Source: an uncultured Gammaproteobacteria bacterium
GTDB lineage: Bacteria > Pseudomonadota > Gammaproteobacteria > Pseudomonadales > Pseudohongiellaceae
NCBI GenBank assembly: GCA_913054495.1
Contig: CAJXIY010000010.1
Location: 1-52,072, forward strand
Direction: 5' to 3'
Length of the DNA stretch: 52,072 nucleotides
Part shown: one piece after another, positions 7,894 through 16,460 of the stretch
Numbering within the stretch: the stretch's first letter is position 1
How the letters are laid out: every line of letters starts with the position of its first letter
Made by a program: the position numbers and the translations under genes
The notes under the pieces: generated by a model
What the model saw: only the letters and a program-made list of their open reading frames with translations
What the model was told of the DNA's origin: nothing
The model's database searches: none

Positions 7894-9651
7894 ATGGGTA
7901 TGAAACACGGCCTGGCATTCTCATTGATCCTGCTTCTGGCGGTGGTCGGTCCGGCTGCCGCCAACGAGGTGGCGGACGCAGCGATGAACCGCGACCTGGA
8001 AGCGGTCCGCTCGTTGCTCGAGCTGAAAGCCACAGAGACCGGCCTCGAAATTGAACGCCTGCGTGACTTCCTTAACTACGTCAATGCGCCTCAGATCGAT
8101 GGCACCACGGCACTCCACTGGGCCGTCAATCACGACGACTTCAAAATAGCGGATCTACTGCTAGGTGCTGGCGCCACCGTGTCCGCAATTAACCGCACGG
8201 GCGTCACACCCATGCGCCTGGCCGCCATCAATGGCAGCATGGCCATGATCGAAAGACTCCTCGACGCCGGAGCGGACGCTAACGCCGCTCTGACCGAATA
8301 CGGTGATACGGCACTCATGATGGCCGCCCGCACCGGCTCAGTCGATGCGATCCAGATGCTGCTGGACCGTGGCGCCGAGATCGACGCAGTCGAAACCTGG
8401 GGTGGAACCAGCGCTCTGATGTGGGCCATTTCAGAGCACCACGTCGGAGCCGCAAGTATGCTGATCGAAGCTGGCGCAAGCTTGACCGTTCGATCCAAAT
8501 TCGTATCAGTCGCGAACCGCCGCGGCGCCGAAGGAACTGTTCCCGAAGACGCTGATCCGGATGCCGATCCGGTCGGCTATGCCAACGGAGGATTCACTCC
8601 GCTTTTGTTTGCCGCCCGCGAAGGTCAGATCGACTCCGCCCGGCGCTTGGTTGAGGCGGGGGCAGACATCAACGCAATCGCCGCCGATGGCAAGAACGCG
8701 CTTGGACTGGCGATCTATAACGGCCATTTCGAGCTGGCGTCATTCCTGGTCGAGAACGACACGGACGTGAATCGTGCCGATGCGGAGGGATTTCCGCCGC
8801 TGTTCTGGGCGGTGGATCGCCGCAACATGGAGTGGAACCCGGGATTCCCCTATGTCGAAAAGACCGACCCCCTGCCACTGATACGGCAGCTCCTTGACGC
8901 AGGGGCCGACCCGAATACGTTCGTTAACAACACCCCGCGATCCCGGCGCAACTTCGGAGGTTCGCCGCGGACCTTATTTGCGACTTCGCTGATGCGGGCC
9001 GCGTACTCTGCCGATGTCGAGCTGGTTCAACTGCTGCTGGATTACGGCGCGGATCCTTTAGTTCTCAATACCGACAACGAGAACGCGCTAATCGCGGCGT
9101 CCGGTTACGCCTGGATCGACGGTTACAGCCAGGGACGGTCGACAGAAGAACGACTCGCCACGATTAAGCTGCTGGTGGGACTGGGTGCGGACGTGAACTG
9201 GGCGTGCGACCACGGGATCACGCCGCTGATGATGGCCGCAAACTTCGGAGAGGTCGAACTCATTCAGTACCTGGTCGACCAGGGCGCCGACCTGTCCGCG
9301 CACGACCTGGGTAAGAAGAACAACGGCGCGTTCGGTGGCAGCATCGAACCGCTGATGCCCATCGATTACGCGATCGGCGTGGGAAGCTTCCGGCCCAACA
9401 ACGCCATCCTTCACATGGAAGCAGCGACCGCTCTGATGACGCAAATGATGACCGATCGCGGGATCGTGCACACGACCTCGGAATGCACACTTCGCGCCTT
9501 CTCCTGCGGCAGCGTCGACCCGCAGGGATCAACTGCGGCAGAGATTGCGATCACGCGCTCGGTTCAGGTCGGGAATCAGGTCGAAGGTATTACCGGAGGC
9601 CTGGAAGTGGAAGTGGAAGAGGAGGAAAATGACCCGCCGAACCCGGAGTAA
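7894..9651 (+). CDS. Secreted ankyrin-repeat protein
   Basis: A signal peptide (MKHGLAFSLILLLAVVGPA, cleavage near ANE) leads into about nine to eleven ankyrin repeats over residues 30-510. Examples are GTTALHWAVNHDDFKIADLL, GVTPMRLAAINGSMAMIERL, GDTALMMAARTGSVDAIQML, GFTPLLFAAREGQIDSARRL and GITPLMMAANFGEVELIQYL. Two longer insertions interrupt the array (about residues 205-235 and 315-360). The C-terminus ends in an acidic EVEVEEEENDPP tail. The start at 7894 has GAGGAG six bases upstream. It is transcribed away from the DUF1592 operon across a gap of about 200 bases. Ankyrin proteins of this type commonly accompany DUF1552/DUF1592 genes, so a structural or docking role for that periplasmic system is inferred. 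Confidence 0.88.
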   Translation: MGMKHGLAFSLILLLAVVGPAAANEVADAAMNRDLEAVRSLLELKATETGLEIERLRDFLNYVNAPQIDGTTALHWAVNHDDFKIADLLLGAGATVSAINRTGVTPMRLAAINGSMAMIERLLDAGADANAALTEYGDTALMMAARTGSVDAIQMLLDRGAEIDAVETWGGTSALMWAISEHHVGAASMLIEAGASLTVRSKFVSVANRRGAEGTVPEDADPDADPVGYANGGFTPLLFAAREGQIDSARRLVEAGADINAIAADGKNALGLAIYNGHFELASFLVENDTDVNRADAEGFPPLFWAVDRRNMEWNPGFPYVEKTDPLPLIRQLLDAGADPNTFVNNTPRSRRNFGGSPRTLFATSLMRAAYSADVELVQLLLDYGADPLVLNTDNENALIAASGYAWIDGYSQGRSTEERLATIKLLVGLGADVNWACDHGITPLMMAANFGEVELIQYLVDQGADLSAHDLGKKNNGAFGGSIEPLMPIDYAIGVGSFRPNNAILHMEAATALMTQMMTDRGIVHTTSECTLRAFSCGSVDPQGSTAAEIAITRSVQVGNQVEGITGGLEVEVEEEENDPPNPE

Positions 9652-9808
9652 CGTCATGCGCACACAGAAAGCAACACTGCTTCCTTATTCGCGGCATCCA
9701 CTCTGGTTTTAATGCCGTCGATCGCCAAACCGGCTCAATTTTTGCTCTACACTAAATAATGATACGGGGGATTGCTCACAACAGTAGGCCGTTGTGAGGA
9801 GTAAGATA

Positions 9809-10207
9809 ATGACAAGGATTTTTCGCCTCTTTTGCCTTGGGATTTTTCTGTCGTTGGCCCTGCCGACAACAGCGCAAGTCGGGCACCCAGCCAAGGGATC
9901 TTGGACCGGTTACTATGGTCCTAATGAATCAGATCAGCGGCGTTTTCGATTATTGTTAGACTGGACAGGTGCAGAGATCACGGGTGTTATCAACCCCGGA
10001 AGAAGGGCTATAAGCCTGGATAAGGTGGAGCTGGATTATTCCACCTGGATGATGACCTTGGAAGCCGAGTTGCCGCTGGATGGAGGCACAGCGCGTTTCG
10101 TGGTAACTGGAAAGATTGAAAACCTTGGCTCATGGACTAACCGCCGGTATTCAGGGACTTATACCTTGGGTGGTGAGTCCGGCGAGTTCTGGCTTTCCCT
10201 AAACTAA
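9809..10207 (+). CDS. Small secreted beta-rich protein
   Basis: This 132-residue protein has a Sec signal (MTRIFRLFCLGIFLSLALPT, cleavage at TTAQ). The mature part starts with GSWTGYYGPNESDQRRF and alternates hydrophobic and polar residues (LLLDWTGAEITGVINPG, RFVVTGKIENLG, YSGTYTLGGESGEFWLSLN), as in a lipocalin-like or beta-sandwich fold. I do not recognise a named family. The start is fixed by AGGAG eight bases before ATG 9809. It is followed 31 bases later by a DUF6152 gene and then a GDTLVV-family gene, so the three probably form an operon. Homology searches should decide whether it is a constant partner of DUF6152. Confidence 0.75.
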   Translation: MTRIFRLFCLGIFLSLALPTTAQVGHPAKGSWTGYYGPNESDQRRFRLLLDWTGAEITGVINPGRRAISLDKVELDYSTWMMTLEAELPLDGGTARFVVTGKIENLGSWTNRRYSGTYTLGGESGEFWLSLN

Positions 10208-10238
10208 TGAACTTTTGCAAATTTTGGAGAAATCACCG

Positions 10239-10649
10239 ATGAATGCGAAGTTTGCCCTGTTTTTGAGCACACTCTTAGTGGCTTTTAGCCCCGCTCAAGT
10301 ATTTGCTCACCATGCTTTTGCGGCTGAATTTGATTCCAATTCCCCCATCGAAGTGGAAGGTACTGTTATAAAAGTTGAATGGACCAATCCTCACACCTAT
10401 TTCTTTATAGAAGTCGAAACTGAGGATGGTCGCTTCGAAGAGTGGGCGATGGAAATGGGTAGCCCAAATGGCTTGTTGCGTCGGGGCTGGAGTCGCAACA
10501 GCTTGAAGATCGGTGATGTCGTAACGGTAACCGGCTCACGTGCCAGAGATGGCAAAGCCAAAGCTAGCGCTGAGACCGTGGTGCTCGATTCCGGTGAGCG
10601 TTTGTTCGCGGGAACCAGCCGGCCAGATTTCGAAGAAGACGATAAATAA
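10239..10649 (+). CDS. DUF6152 family periplasmic protein
   Basis: This 136-residue protein has a Sec signal that ends just before HHAF, so two histidines form the mature N-terminus. The family pattern follows: AAEFDSNSPIEVEGTVIKVE, WTNPHTYFFIEV, GLLRRGWSRNSLKIGDVVTV and a final FAGTS. The fold is predicted to be an OB-like beta barrel. An exposed N-terminal His pair suggests metal (copper) binding, but this is inference. The ATG at 10239 has GGAG nine bases upstream. A second member of the family is at 38869-39324, again next to a GDTLVV-family gene. Confidence 0.87.
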   Translation: MNAKFALFLSTLLVAFSPAQVFAHHAFAAEFDSNSPIEVEGTVIKVEWTNPHTYFFIEVETEDGRFEEWAMEMGSPNGLLRRGWSRNSLKIGDVVTVTGSRARDGKAKASAETVVLDSGERLFAGTSRPDFEEDDK

Positions 10650-10672
10650 AAATAACCATAGGGAAGTCTATC

Positions 10673-11488
10673 GTGCTTATTCAGTATTTTAAGAGACTAA
10701 TAACGGTTGCGGCCGTTGTCGTGCTGCTGTTTTCACTATCAGCTACAGCCCTGGGCCAACCAGGTGGTCCCGCACTTGACCGCCATGTTCCAACACCTCG
10801 CCTGGACGACGGTAGAGTAGATTTTGGGGGTGACGGTGTATGGAGCTTACCCTGGATAAGGAATTTTGCGGCGCGTATTGTCGACGCGGATGAAGACTCC
10901 TCTGTGCCTTTCCTGCCCTGGACCAAGGCCATGCACGAATACAATGCTTCTAATAACGTCGCCTATGATCCCGAAGGATTTTGCTTACCACCAGGCGGTC
11001 CACGTTCCATGGGGACACCCTACCCGATTGAAATCATTCAGCATCGTGACCGTATCATTATTATCTTTGAAGGTGGTGGCCATGTATGGCGGGAAATCCA
11101 TATGGATGGTCGCCAACATCCTGATAAGGAAACACTCAATCCCAGTTATTTTGGTCACTCTGTGGGTCATTGGGAGGGCGATACCCTGGTGGTTGATACG
11201 GTTGGATTTAACGAAAAGACCTGGCTCGACTTCGGTGGCCACATGCACTCAGACCAACTACATACCATTGAATACATCACCCGACCTGATAAAAATACGC
11301 TTCATTATGAAGCCACCATTGACGATCCCGGTGCCTACACAGAACCCTGGACAGTAGCCTGGGATATCAACTGGTCCGAGGGGCAGGAACTGGCTGACTA
11401 TATCTGCCAGGAAAACAATAAATATATGATTGACCTCACTGACGATTTCGGCAATCCCTTCTTTGAAACTACGGCTGTCGCACGCTAG
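10673..11488 (+). CDS. Secreted GDTLVV-family protein (copy 1)
   Basis: This 271-residue secreted protein has a Sec signal (LITVAAVVVLLFSLSATALG). It belongs to an unnamed family seen five times in this window. The family core is a beta-rich region with GHWEGDTLVVDTVGFNEKTW, then an HTIEYITRPDKNTLHYE stretch. Two cysteines occupy equivalent positions in all copies: here FCLPPGG near residue 105 and YICQENN near residue 250, possibly forming a disulfide. The start is GTG at 10673 with AGGGA upstream. It is the last gene of the DUF6152 cluster, 23 bases after the DUF6152 stop. No catalytic motif is obvious and the function is unknown. Confidence 0.82.
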   Translation: MLIQYFKRLITVAAVVVLLFSLSATALGQPGGPALDRHVPTPRLDDGRVDFGGDGVWSLPWIRNFAARIVDADEDSSVPFLPWTKAMHEYNASNNVAYDPEGFCLPPGGPRSMGTPYPIEIIQHRDRIIIIFEGGGHVWREIHMDGRQHPDKETLNPSYFGHSVGHWEGDTLVVDTVGFNEKTWLDFGGHMHSDQLHTIEYITRPDKNTLHYEATIDDPGAYTEPWTVAWDINWSEGQELADYICQENNKYMIDLTDDFGNPFFETTAVAR

Positions 11489-11502
11489 AGCCAAGGATTT
11501 AG

Positions 11503-11635
11503 GGGGTCACTGATAATTTGGATACTTAAGGGTTATCAATCTCGTACGGTCCTGACATCTTCGAAGCCAAGCTATGATTACAGACGCATTTCGGTGAGCA
11601 GTTCCGGCACTCACGATTAAATTATCAGCATCCCC
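11503..11635. repeat. MITE/REP-like palindromic element
   Basis: Terminal arms at 11503-11519 (GGGGTCACTGATAATTT) and 11619-11635 (AAATTATCAGCATCCCC) are inverted repeats with 14 of 17 matches. The inside holds another short stem, GTGAG...CTCAC, near 11594-11614. The element fills the gap between the GDTLVV-family gene and DoxX and could also act as a transcription barrier. No target duplication is evident. Confidence 0.5.
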
Positions 11636-11709
11636 TCCATTATTCCAGTCCTTGCATTTCGGCAAAACTAGTACCAAAATCAGTGTTGGATATTCAGGAG
11701 ACAGTAATC

Positions 11710-12183
11710 ATGCTTCATAAAATTAATTCCTACCTAGGTACAAAGTTAAAGAATTCGCAGGTTTGGAGCTGGACTCTATTCCGGCTGTTGGTGTCCGCTA
11801 TGTTTGTGACCCATGGCTTCGCCAAACTTTTCGGCGAGAATCCACAAGCGTTCATGGGTAGCGGTATGACTTCTATTAATATTGGCGAATTAATCTCAAT
11901 ACCCATGCCGCTGGCAATAAATGCCTTGTTCGTGGCCGGTAGTATTGAGCTAGTTGGAGGATTTCTGTTGCTAATTGGGCTGTGCACGCGTCTGATCGCA
12001 ATAATAGCGCTTTTCTCGACCATTATGGCATTCCTCATTGCCCACCTGGCCTGGTTTCCCACCTTAAACGGCGGTGAACTGGCGACTATGTATATTCTAT
12101 GCTTCCTGATTCTGTTGACTTATGGAGCCGGCCCACACAGTGTCGACAGCTGGCTTGAACAGCGACATCAGAAGAAAGAGTAG
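11710..12183 (+). CDS. DoxX family membrane protein
   Basis: This 157-residue integral membrane protein has four predicted helices: SWTLFRLLVSAMFVTHGFAK, LFVAGSIELVGGFLLLIG, LIAIIALFSTIMAFLIAHL and MYILCFLILLTYGAGPHS. The THGFAKLFG motif in helix 1, the GSIELVGGFLL pattern and a terminal GPHSVDSWL are typical of DoxX/DoxD-like proteins, which are linked to thiol or quinone redox at the membrane. The ATG at 11710 is preceded by CAGGAG. It appears monocistronic, bounded upstream by a palindromic element. Substrate unknown. Confidence 0.88.
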   Translation: MLHKINSYLGTKLKNSQVWSWTLFRLLVSAMFVTHGFAKLFGENPQAFMGSGMTSINIGELISIPMPLAINALFVAGSIELVGGFLLLIGLCTRLIAIIALFSTIMAFLIAHLAWFPTLNGGELATMYILCFLILLTYGAGPHSVDSWLEQRHQKKE

Positions 12184-12346
12184 AAGAAAATGGAAGCGGC
12201 CGCGGAGTAGAGATGCCGAGACTTCGCTCTATTTAGATGGTGGAGATTTTCTTGCTACTGGGTGTAGGGAATCTGCTAAATTAGCATTCCACCATTATAT
12301 TCCAGATCACTTGTAGTGCGGATAGTGGTCCAGATTGCGAAAAATA

Positions 12347-13288
12347 ATGAAATCCAGGGGGACACCAGTGCTTCTGGTATTGATTCGAAATCTATTCGTA
12401 GCTGTACAAGTCAGCTACGCTTTCATGCTGGTCTTGTCCGGCTCCATCGCCACGGCGCAGCCGTCATCCGTCGATCTGACCGGCGTCATCGACTTTCATG
12501 CCCATGCCGGCCCGGATTCCCGGCCCCGCGCCTTTAACGATTTCGAAGCAGCTCAATTGGCCAGACAGGCCGGCCTGCGCGGCATCGTGTTGAAGAATCA
12601 CTTCACCATGACCGCAGATCGCGCGGCGCTGGCGATGACCCTGGTCGACGGGCTCGAAATCTTCGGTGCGGTGGCATTGAATCGGGCCGTGGGCGGTATT
12701 AATCCGGAGGCAGTTCGGCAGATGGTGGCCTTCGACGGCGGCCGCGGCAGAGTCGTCTGGTTACCTACCTTCGATGCAGAATTTTACGTTACCAGGGCGG
12801 GACAGGGCGACCCATTCGTCAGGATCATGGAAAATGGCGCACCGGTGCCGGCACTGCTGGAGGTATTTTCATTGATCGCAGAGCACGAACTGGTGCTGGC
12901 GATGGGGCATTCGTCGCCGCAAGAAGTGTTATTGCTAATACCGATCGCGAAAAACTTGGGCGTGACACGAATCCTGATAACCCATGTCTTCGGTCAGGAT
13001 GCAACGCCACAGCAGATGCAGCGCATGGCGGCGGCAGGAGTCATCATGGAACTCGATTGGCTGGCCGTCTTTACCGGTGCCGTAACAATCGCCGAATACG
13101 TCGCTGTAATTACCAGGCTCGGTGCCGAGCATTTCCTGATCTCATCGGATTTTGGTCAGGCTGGCAACCCGGACCATGGCACCGGCATGGCCGCTTTCAT
13201 CCTGGCTCTGCAGGACGCTGGTATAAATCAGTCCCAGATCAACGTAATGGCTCGACGAAATCCTGCCATGCTGCTGGGGCTGGACTAG
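12347..13288 (+). CDS. DUF6282 family amidohydrolase-like protein
   Basis: This 313-residue protein is predicted to be exported (hydrophobic VQVSYAFMLVLSGSIATAQ near residue 25-45). The amidohydrolase-type metal-site series is clear: DFHAHAGPDSRPR (HxH, near residue 56), a lysine/histidine pair VLKNHF near 85, MGHSSPQEV near 190, ITHVFGQDA near 210 and a final aspartate in SSDFGQAGNPDHGTG near 270. The order HxH, K, H, H, D fits a binuclear TIM-barrel hydrolase, and the whole matches DUF6282 proteins. The ATG at 12347 is preferred over the TTG at 12335. The substrate is unknown. It lies alone between DoxX and a convergent phosphatase-like gene. Confidence 0.8.
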   Translation: MKSRGTPVLLVLIRNLFVAVQVSYAFMLVLSGSIATAQPSSVDLTGVIDFHAHAGPDSRPRAFNDFEAAQLARQAGLRGIVLKNHFTMTADRAALAMTLVDGLEIFGAVALNRAVGGINPEAVRQMVAFDGGRGRVVWLPTFDAEFYVTRAGQGDPFVRIMENGAPVPALLEVFSLIAEHELVLAMGHSSPQEVLLLIPIAKNLGVTRILITHVFGQDATPQQMQRMAAAGVIMELDWLAVFTGAVTIAEYVAVITRLGAEHFLISSDFGQAGNPDHGTGMAAFILALQDAGINQSQINVMARRNPAMLLGLD

Positions 13289-13339
13289 GAGTCTGCGCGG
13301 TAGGCCGTTTCACAGATTCAGAGCTGCCCTAGCTCGGGT

Positions 13340-14482
13340 TTACTGCAAAAATTCTGACATAGGCGCGCCCATGCCAGGATTGAAAAGCCTGTAGTCTTCA
13401 CCCAGTAATTTCAACAAGGTCGCGGCAATTCTATCGGAGGTGAGACATCCGTCGCCCGTGGCGACAAGACCACTGGCTGGGACCCCGGGGCCGATAGCCG
13501 CCATCCACACCGCGTCCGAACCGACGATGCCTTCTTCGTAGCGCGCCAGGGACTGCATATTCCGACTTACAGATTTCTTGCTGGCGTGGTGCCTCCAGGT
13601 TTCTTCCGGCTCCTCGCCCCGGCCATGATCGACGGTGACGAAGAGGACGGTGTTGTCCTTGTAAAAGGCATCACTGGAGATTAACTCCCATAGTTCCTCG
13701 ATAAATCGGTCGTTGCGATGCGCCGCCATCACGTATTGGTCGTATTGCCCATCGTGGGCAAAATCATCGGTCTCCCCGTAGCCGATGTAGACAATACGAG
13801 GATGATGATTTCTGATATGGGACAGGGCGTAGTGATGAGTAAATGCGTCCAGCCTGACGTTGCCCCAAGGGCTCGGAATATCGTCCTGCAAGCGATTGAG
13901 GAAAACTTCGAACTCATTCTCTGCCGGGTCTGCGTTCTGGGCTGCATTCAAATGCAGGCCGCTGCGCTCAACATTGAATATGTATGGAAACACATCCCAG
14001 GAGCCAAAGGCAGCCACCTGGTCGCGATAGCTGCCGGTGTCATTCAACAGCTCCAGAAATGTTTTATTGGGATTCGGTATCTTCGCGTTTGAGTCGATGG
14101 ATTCATCCACCACACCGGTCAGAATTTCATTGTAACCGGGGTAGGAAAAGTACCAGGAATTACTGACTCGAGCGCAGGAGTTTCTGTCTCGATTTCCCAC
14201 CACCGTGCCATCGCGAAATACCCTGTTGTGGAGGAAAGGCATTAACGCCGCTGCGCTATCCTCGGTGTTGGAGGCGCCGTAACGGGCGATGATGGTCTCC
14301 GAGCGCTCGGTGTAGTCGCCGTTAGTGGCCAGGGATTCATCCAGGCCGCGGAATACTTCCTGCCAGCGCAGTCCGTCCAGGGTCACCAGGAAGATGTTGC
14401 TGACCGTTGCATCGGCCGCTGCGGCCATCACTATTTCGACCTGCAACAACAAAGCGATTGCACATATGAAGTGTTTCATCAT
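13340..14482 (-). CDS. Exported alkaline-phosphatase-superfamily hydrolase
   Basis: This 380-residue protein has a Sec signal (HFICAIALLLQVEIVMAAA). Alkaline-phosphatase-superfamily metal motifs are visible: LVTLDGLRWQEVF near residue 35 (first Asp), SWYFSYPGYNEILTG with the likely nucleophile region, GYGETDDFAHDG near 235, and VTVDHGRG near 285 with a later HH pair. The fold is like nucleotide pyrophosphatases and predicted AlkP/sulfatases, but a classic sulfatase C/S-x-P-x-R motif is not seen. The MM start at 14482 follows GAGG. It is convergent with the DUF6282 gene and about 130 bases from the rhodanese gene on the same strand. Substrate unknown, phosphate or phosphonate ester likely. Confidence 0.8.
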   Translation of the reverse strand: MMKHFICAIALLLQVEIVMAAAADATVSNIFLVTLDGLRWQEVFRGLDESLATNGDYTERSETIIARYGASNTEDSAAALMPFLHNRVFRDGTVVGNRDRNSCARVSNSWYFSYPGYNEILTGVVDESIDSNAKIPNPNKTFLELLNDTGSYRDQVAAFGSWDVFPYIFNVERSGLHLNAAQNADPAENEFEVFLNRLQDDIPSPWGNVRLDAFTHHYALSHIRNHHPRIVYIGYGETDDFAHDGQYDQYVMAAHRNDRFIEELWELISSDAFYKDNTVLFVTVDHGRGEEPEETWRHHASKKSVSRNMQSLARYEEGIVGSDAVWMAAIGPGVPASGLVATGDGCLTSDRIAATLLKLLGEDYRLFNPGMGAPMSEFLQ

Positions 14483-14609
14483 TGGCCTCAAAGTTCACCG
14501 TCGACGGGACGGGTCGGTTGATCCGCCATGTCCCATCAATACGACTGGATCGCGAAGAAGTAGTGACCCGGGTGCTGGATTTTAGATTGGACGATTGAGC
14601 GAAGCTTAC

Positions 14610-14939
14610 TTACTCCGCCAGCCTTTCCCTCGCATCGGCGATACCGCCGACGTTCTCCACATTGGTATAACCTAAGGACTCCAATTCGGCCAGGGCCAGT
14701 CCGGCGCGGACACCGCTGCGGCAGAACAGTTTGATGGGAGTGGATTTTCTCAGGCCGAGATCGGCTATCTGGGTAGCAATTACGGTATGCGGCAGGTTTG
14801 GTGTGTCGGCAATGTGGTCCTGTTGATATTCTTCTGGAGTTCTTACATCGATCCACACGGTTTGTGGTGCGAACAGGCTGCAGGTAGAAAAGCTCAGTGA
14901 CAACAGAGCGATGAAAACAATTCTTGATAATTTAACCAT
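14610..14939 (-). CDS. Periplasmic rhodanese (PspE-like)
   Basis: This 109-residue protein has a short export signal with a lipobox-like FSTCS near residue 20, followed by a single rhodanese domain. WIDVRTPEEYQQDHI near residue 30 is the CH2A-type motif, and LFCRSGVRAG near residue 70 is the active-site loop with the catalytic cysteine. The six-residue loop fits thiosulfate sulfurtransferases of the PspE/GlpE type. A periplasmic or lipid-anchored sulfur-transfer role is likely. It sits between the AlkP-like gene and the cyclophilin gene on the same strand, with no clear functional link. Confidence 0.85.
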   Translation of the reverse strand: MVKLSRIVFIALLSLSFSTCSLFAPQTVWIDVRTPEEYQQDHIADTPNLPHTVIATQIADLGLRKSTPIKLFCRSGVRAGLALAELESLGYTNVENVGGIADARERLAE

Positions 14940-15103
14940 GACTCGTAAATCCCATTTTAGTTTGATGCAGATAGATTATGTTTTCTCAAAAACCGGTGCC
15001 GGGCTTTAGCTGGCGGGCTCGGCTGATTGGGTGCATCGGGCGGCAGTGAATTGATACGCCTTATTGCCAATCTTGTCAATAAGACACGGCCTGTCCCGGG
15101 TCG

Positions 15104-16069
15104 CTATTGTTGGAAAGATTCCAGAGTGAATTGTAGCTGCTCGACATCGCTTAGTACGAAAACCACATCTCGAAACGCCACCGCACCGGCGATGACCAAC
15201 TCCGGAATCACCAGGCGACCGCTACTGTCATCGAAGGTGGCAATCTTGTCCACGCTGGCCGTTAGCGATTCCACGCTCTCAGGAATGACCTGGATAACGG
15301 TATCTGGCGTAGTGGAAATTATTGCGAGGGATAGCGCCGCTAGGCCGGCAGCACCGGCATCGACCTGAATATTCAGCAGGGCTGTCGACTCGTCGAAGAC
15401 ATTGGGCGCATTACTGAGATCTTCCGCCACCGAGATGCTGACATCGACCAGATTGGCAAGGGTCAGACTGCCGCCGGAGAAGTTGATCAGGGGAAAATCT
15501 GCCAGATTGCCAACGGCACTGAAAAATACGGTGGTTGTAAACAGAGCGTTGATTGCATCTACCACGTCCATGCCGTCGTCCAGCACCCGACCAAATACGG
15601 TAAATCCACCATCGACGCTATCGAGCGAGCTGTTGTCGCCTGTGTTGATAAACCACTGACTACTGGCACTGTTGGCTTGTCCGCCGAGCCTGGCCATGGC
15701 GATGGTGCCGCGAGTGTTGGAGATGTTGAATTCATTCAAGATATTGGGATCGGTAACAATCTGAGAGACTGTATTTTGTTGCTCATCGGCGCTTAACAAG
15801 CCGCCCTGAATCACAAACCCCAGTATAGATCGATGTACGATGACGCTGTCATAGCGACCAGAGTCCACGTAATTAAGGAAGTTGGCGACGGTGCCGGGGG
15901 CGACATCATCGAACAACTCCAGGGAAAAATCGCCCAGAGGCGTACTGAAATTGACTATCGTTCCGGCTGCGGCGGTGCCAGTCGCAGCCATCGCCAAGGT
16001 GACACCAAGGCAGAACACCAGGCGACGAAGAAACAACTTGAGTTGGTGCGGTGTATTGCAGCGATTCAT
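15104..16069 (-). CDS. Secreted cyclophilin-type peptidyl-prolyl isomerase with C-terminal beta repeats
   Basis: A Sec signal (LVFCLGVTLAMAATGTAAAG) leads into a cyclophilin domain at residues 37-195: VNFSTPLGDFSLELFDD, APGTVANFLNYV, VHRSILGFVIQGG, SASSQWFIN and GGFTVFGRV. The active-site Arg is in VHRS and the FxxQ motif is FVIQ. A further 120 residues follow. They contain two copies of a short beta unit (about 225-262 and 279-319) with F-D-x-x-x-x-x-L-x-I-P/Q-x-x character that also occurs in the secreted protein at 18755-19366. The protein probably folds or binds extracytoplasmic proteins. ATG 16069 is the clear start. Confidence 0.88.
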   Translation of the reverse strand: MNRCNTPHQLKLFLRRLVFCLGVTLAMAATGTAAAGTIVNFSTPLGDFSLELFDDVAPGTVANFLNYVDSGRYDSVIVHRSILGFVIQGGLLSADEQQNTVSQIVTDPNILNEFNISNTRGTIAMARLGGQANSASSQWFINTGDNSSLDSVDGGFTVFGRVLDDGMDVVDAINALFTTTVFFSAVGNLADFPLINFSGGSLTLANLVDVSISVAEDLSNAPNVFDESTALLNIQVDAGAAGLAALSLAIISTTPDTVIQVIPESVESLTASVDKIATFDDSSGRLVIPELVIAGAVAFRDVVFVLSDVEQLQFTLESFQQ

Positions 16070-16460
16070 AAATTCACCTGGGATACTGTTGGTGCCGAGT
16101 CTGGTCTGAATTCGAAGTTACACTAGGGAGATTGCCAATTAGAGCAGTCGACCTGGACATAACACACTAGAACCGGCAACCGGGTCTTTTTGCTCATGAC
16201 GCTGTTAATACCAGCGGCGCGCATTATTACCTTAAAGGCCCGGTATAAGAAGCGCTTTGTAATGTATTTGTAAGTCTGGCAGGTATTTCGGTGATAAGAG
16301 AGATCAGTATCTGCCCTGTTCACCTGTATTTTCGCATATGTCTGAGGAGTGCAATTTTATTACGGCCCTTTTTATTGCCCTCGGCACGGCTTGCACTAGC
16401 CTAGAGGAACGTGAAACTATTTGATATGCGACCCTGACGAAGAACCATCGGAATAAAACT
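16070..16460. other. Intergenic region between divergent genes
   Basis: About 390 bases separate the cyclophilin gene (minus) from the nucleoside transporter (plus). I see no convincing coding frame, tRNA or strong palindrome. It presumably contains the two divergent promoters, but no clear -35/-10 pair stands out. Confidence 0.5.
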
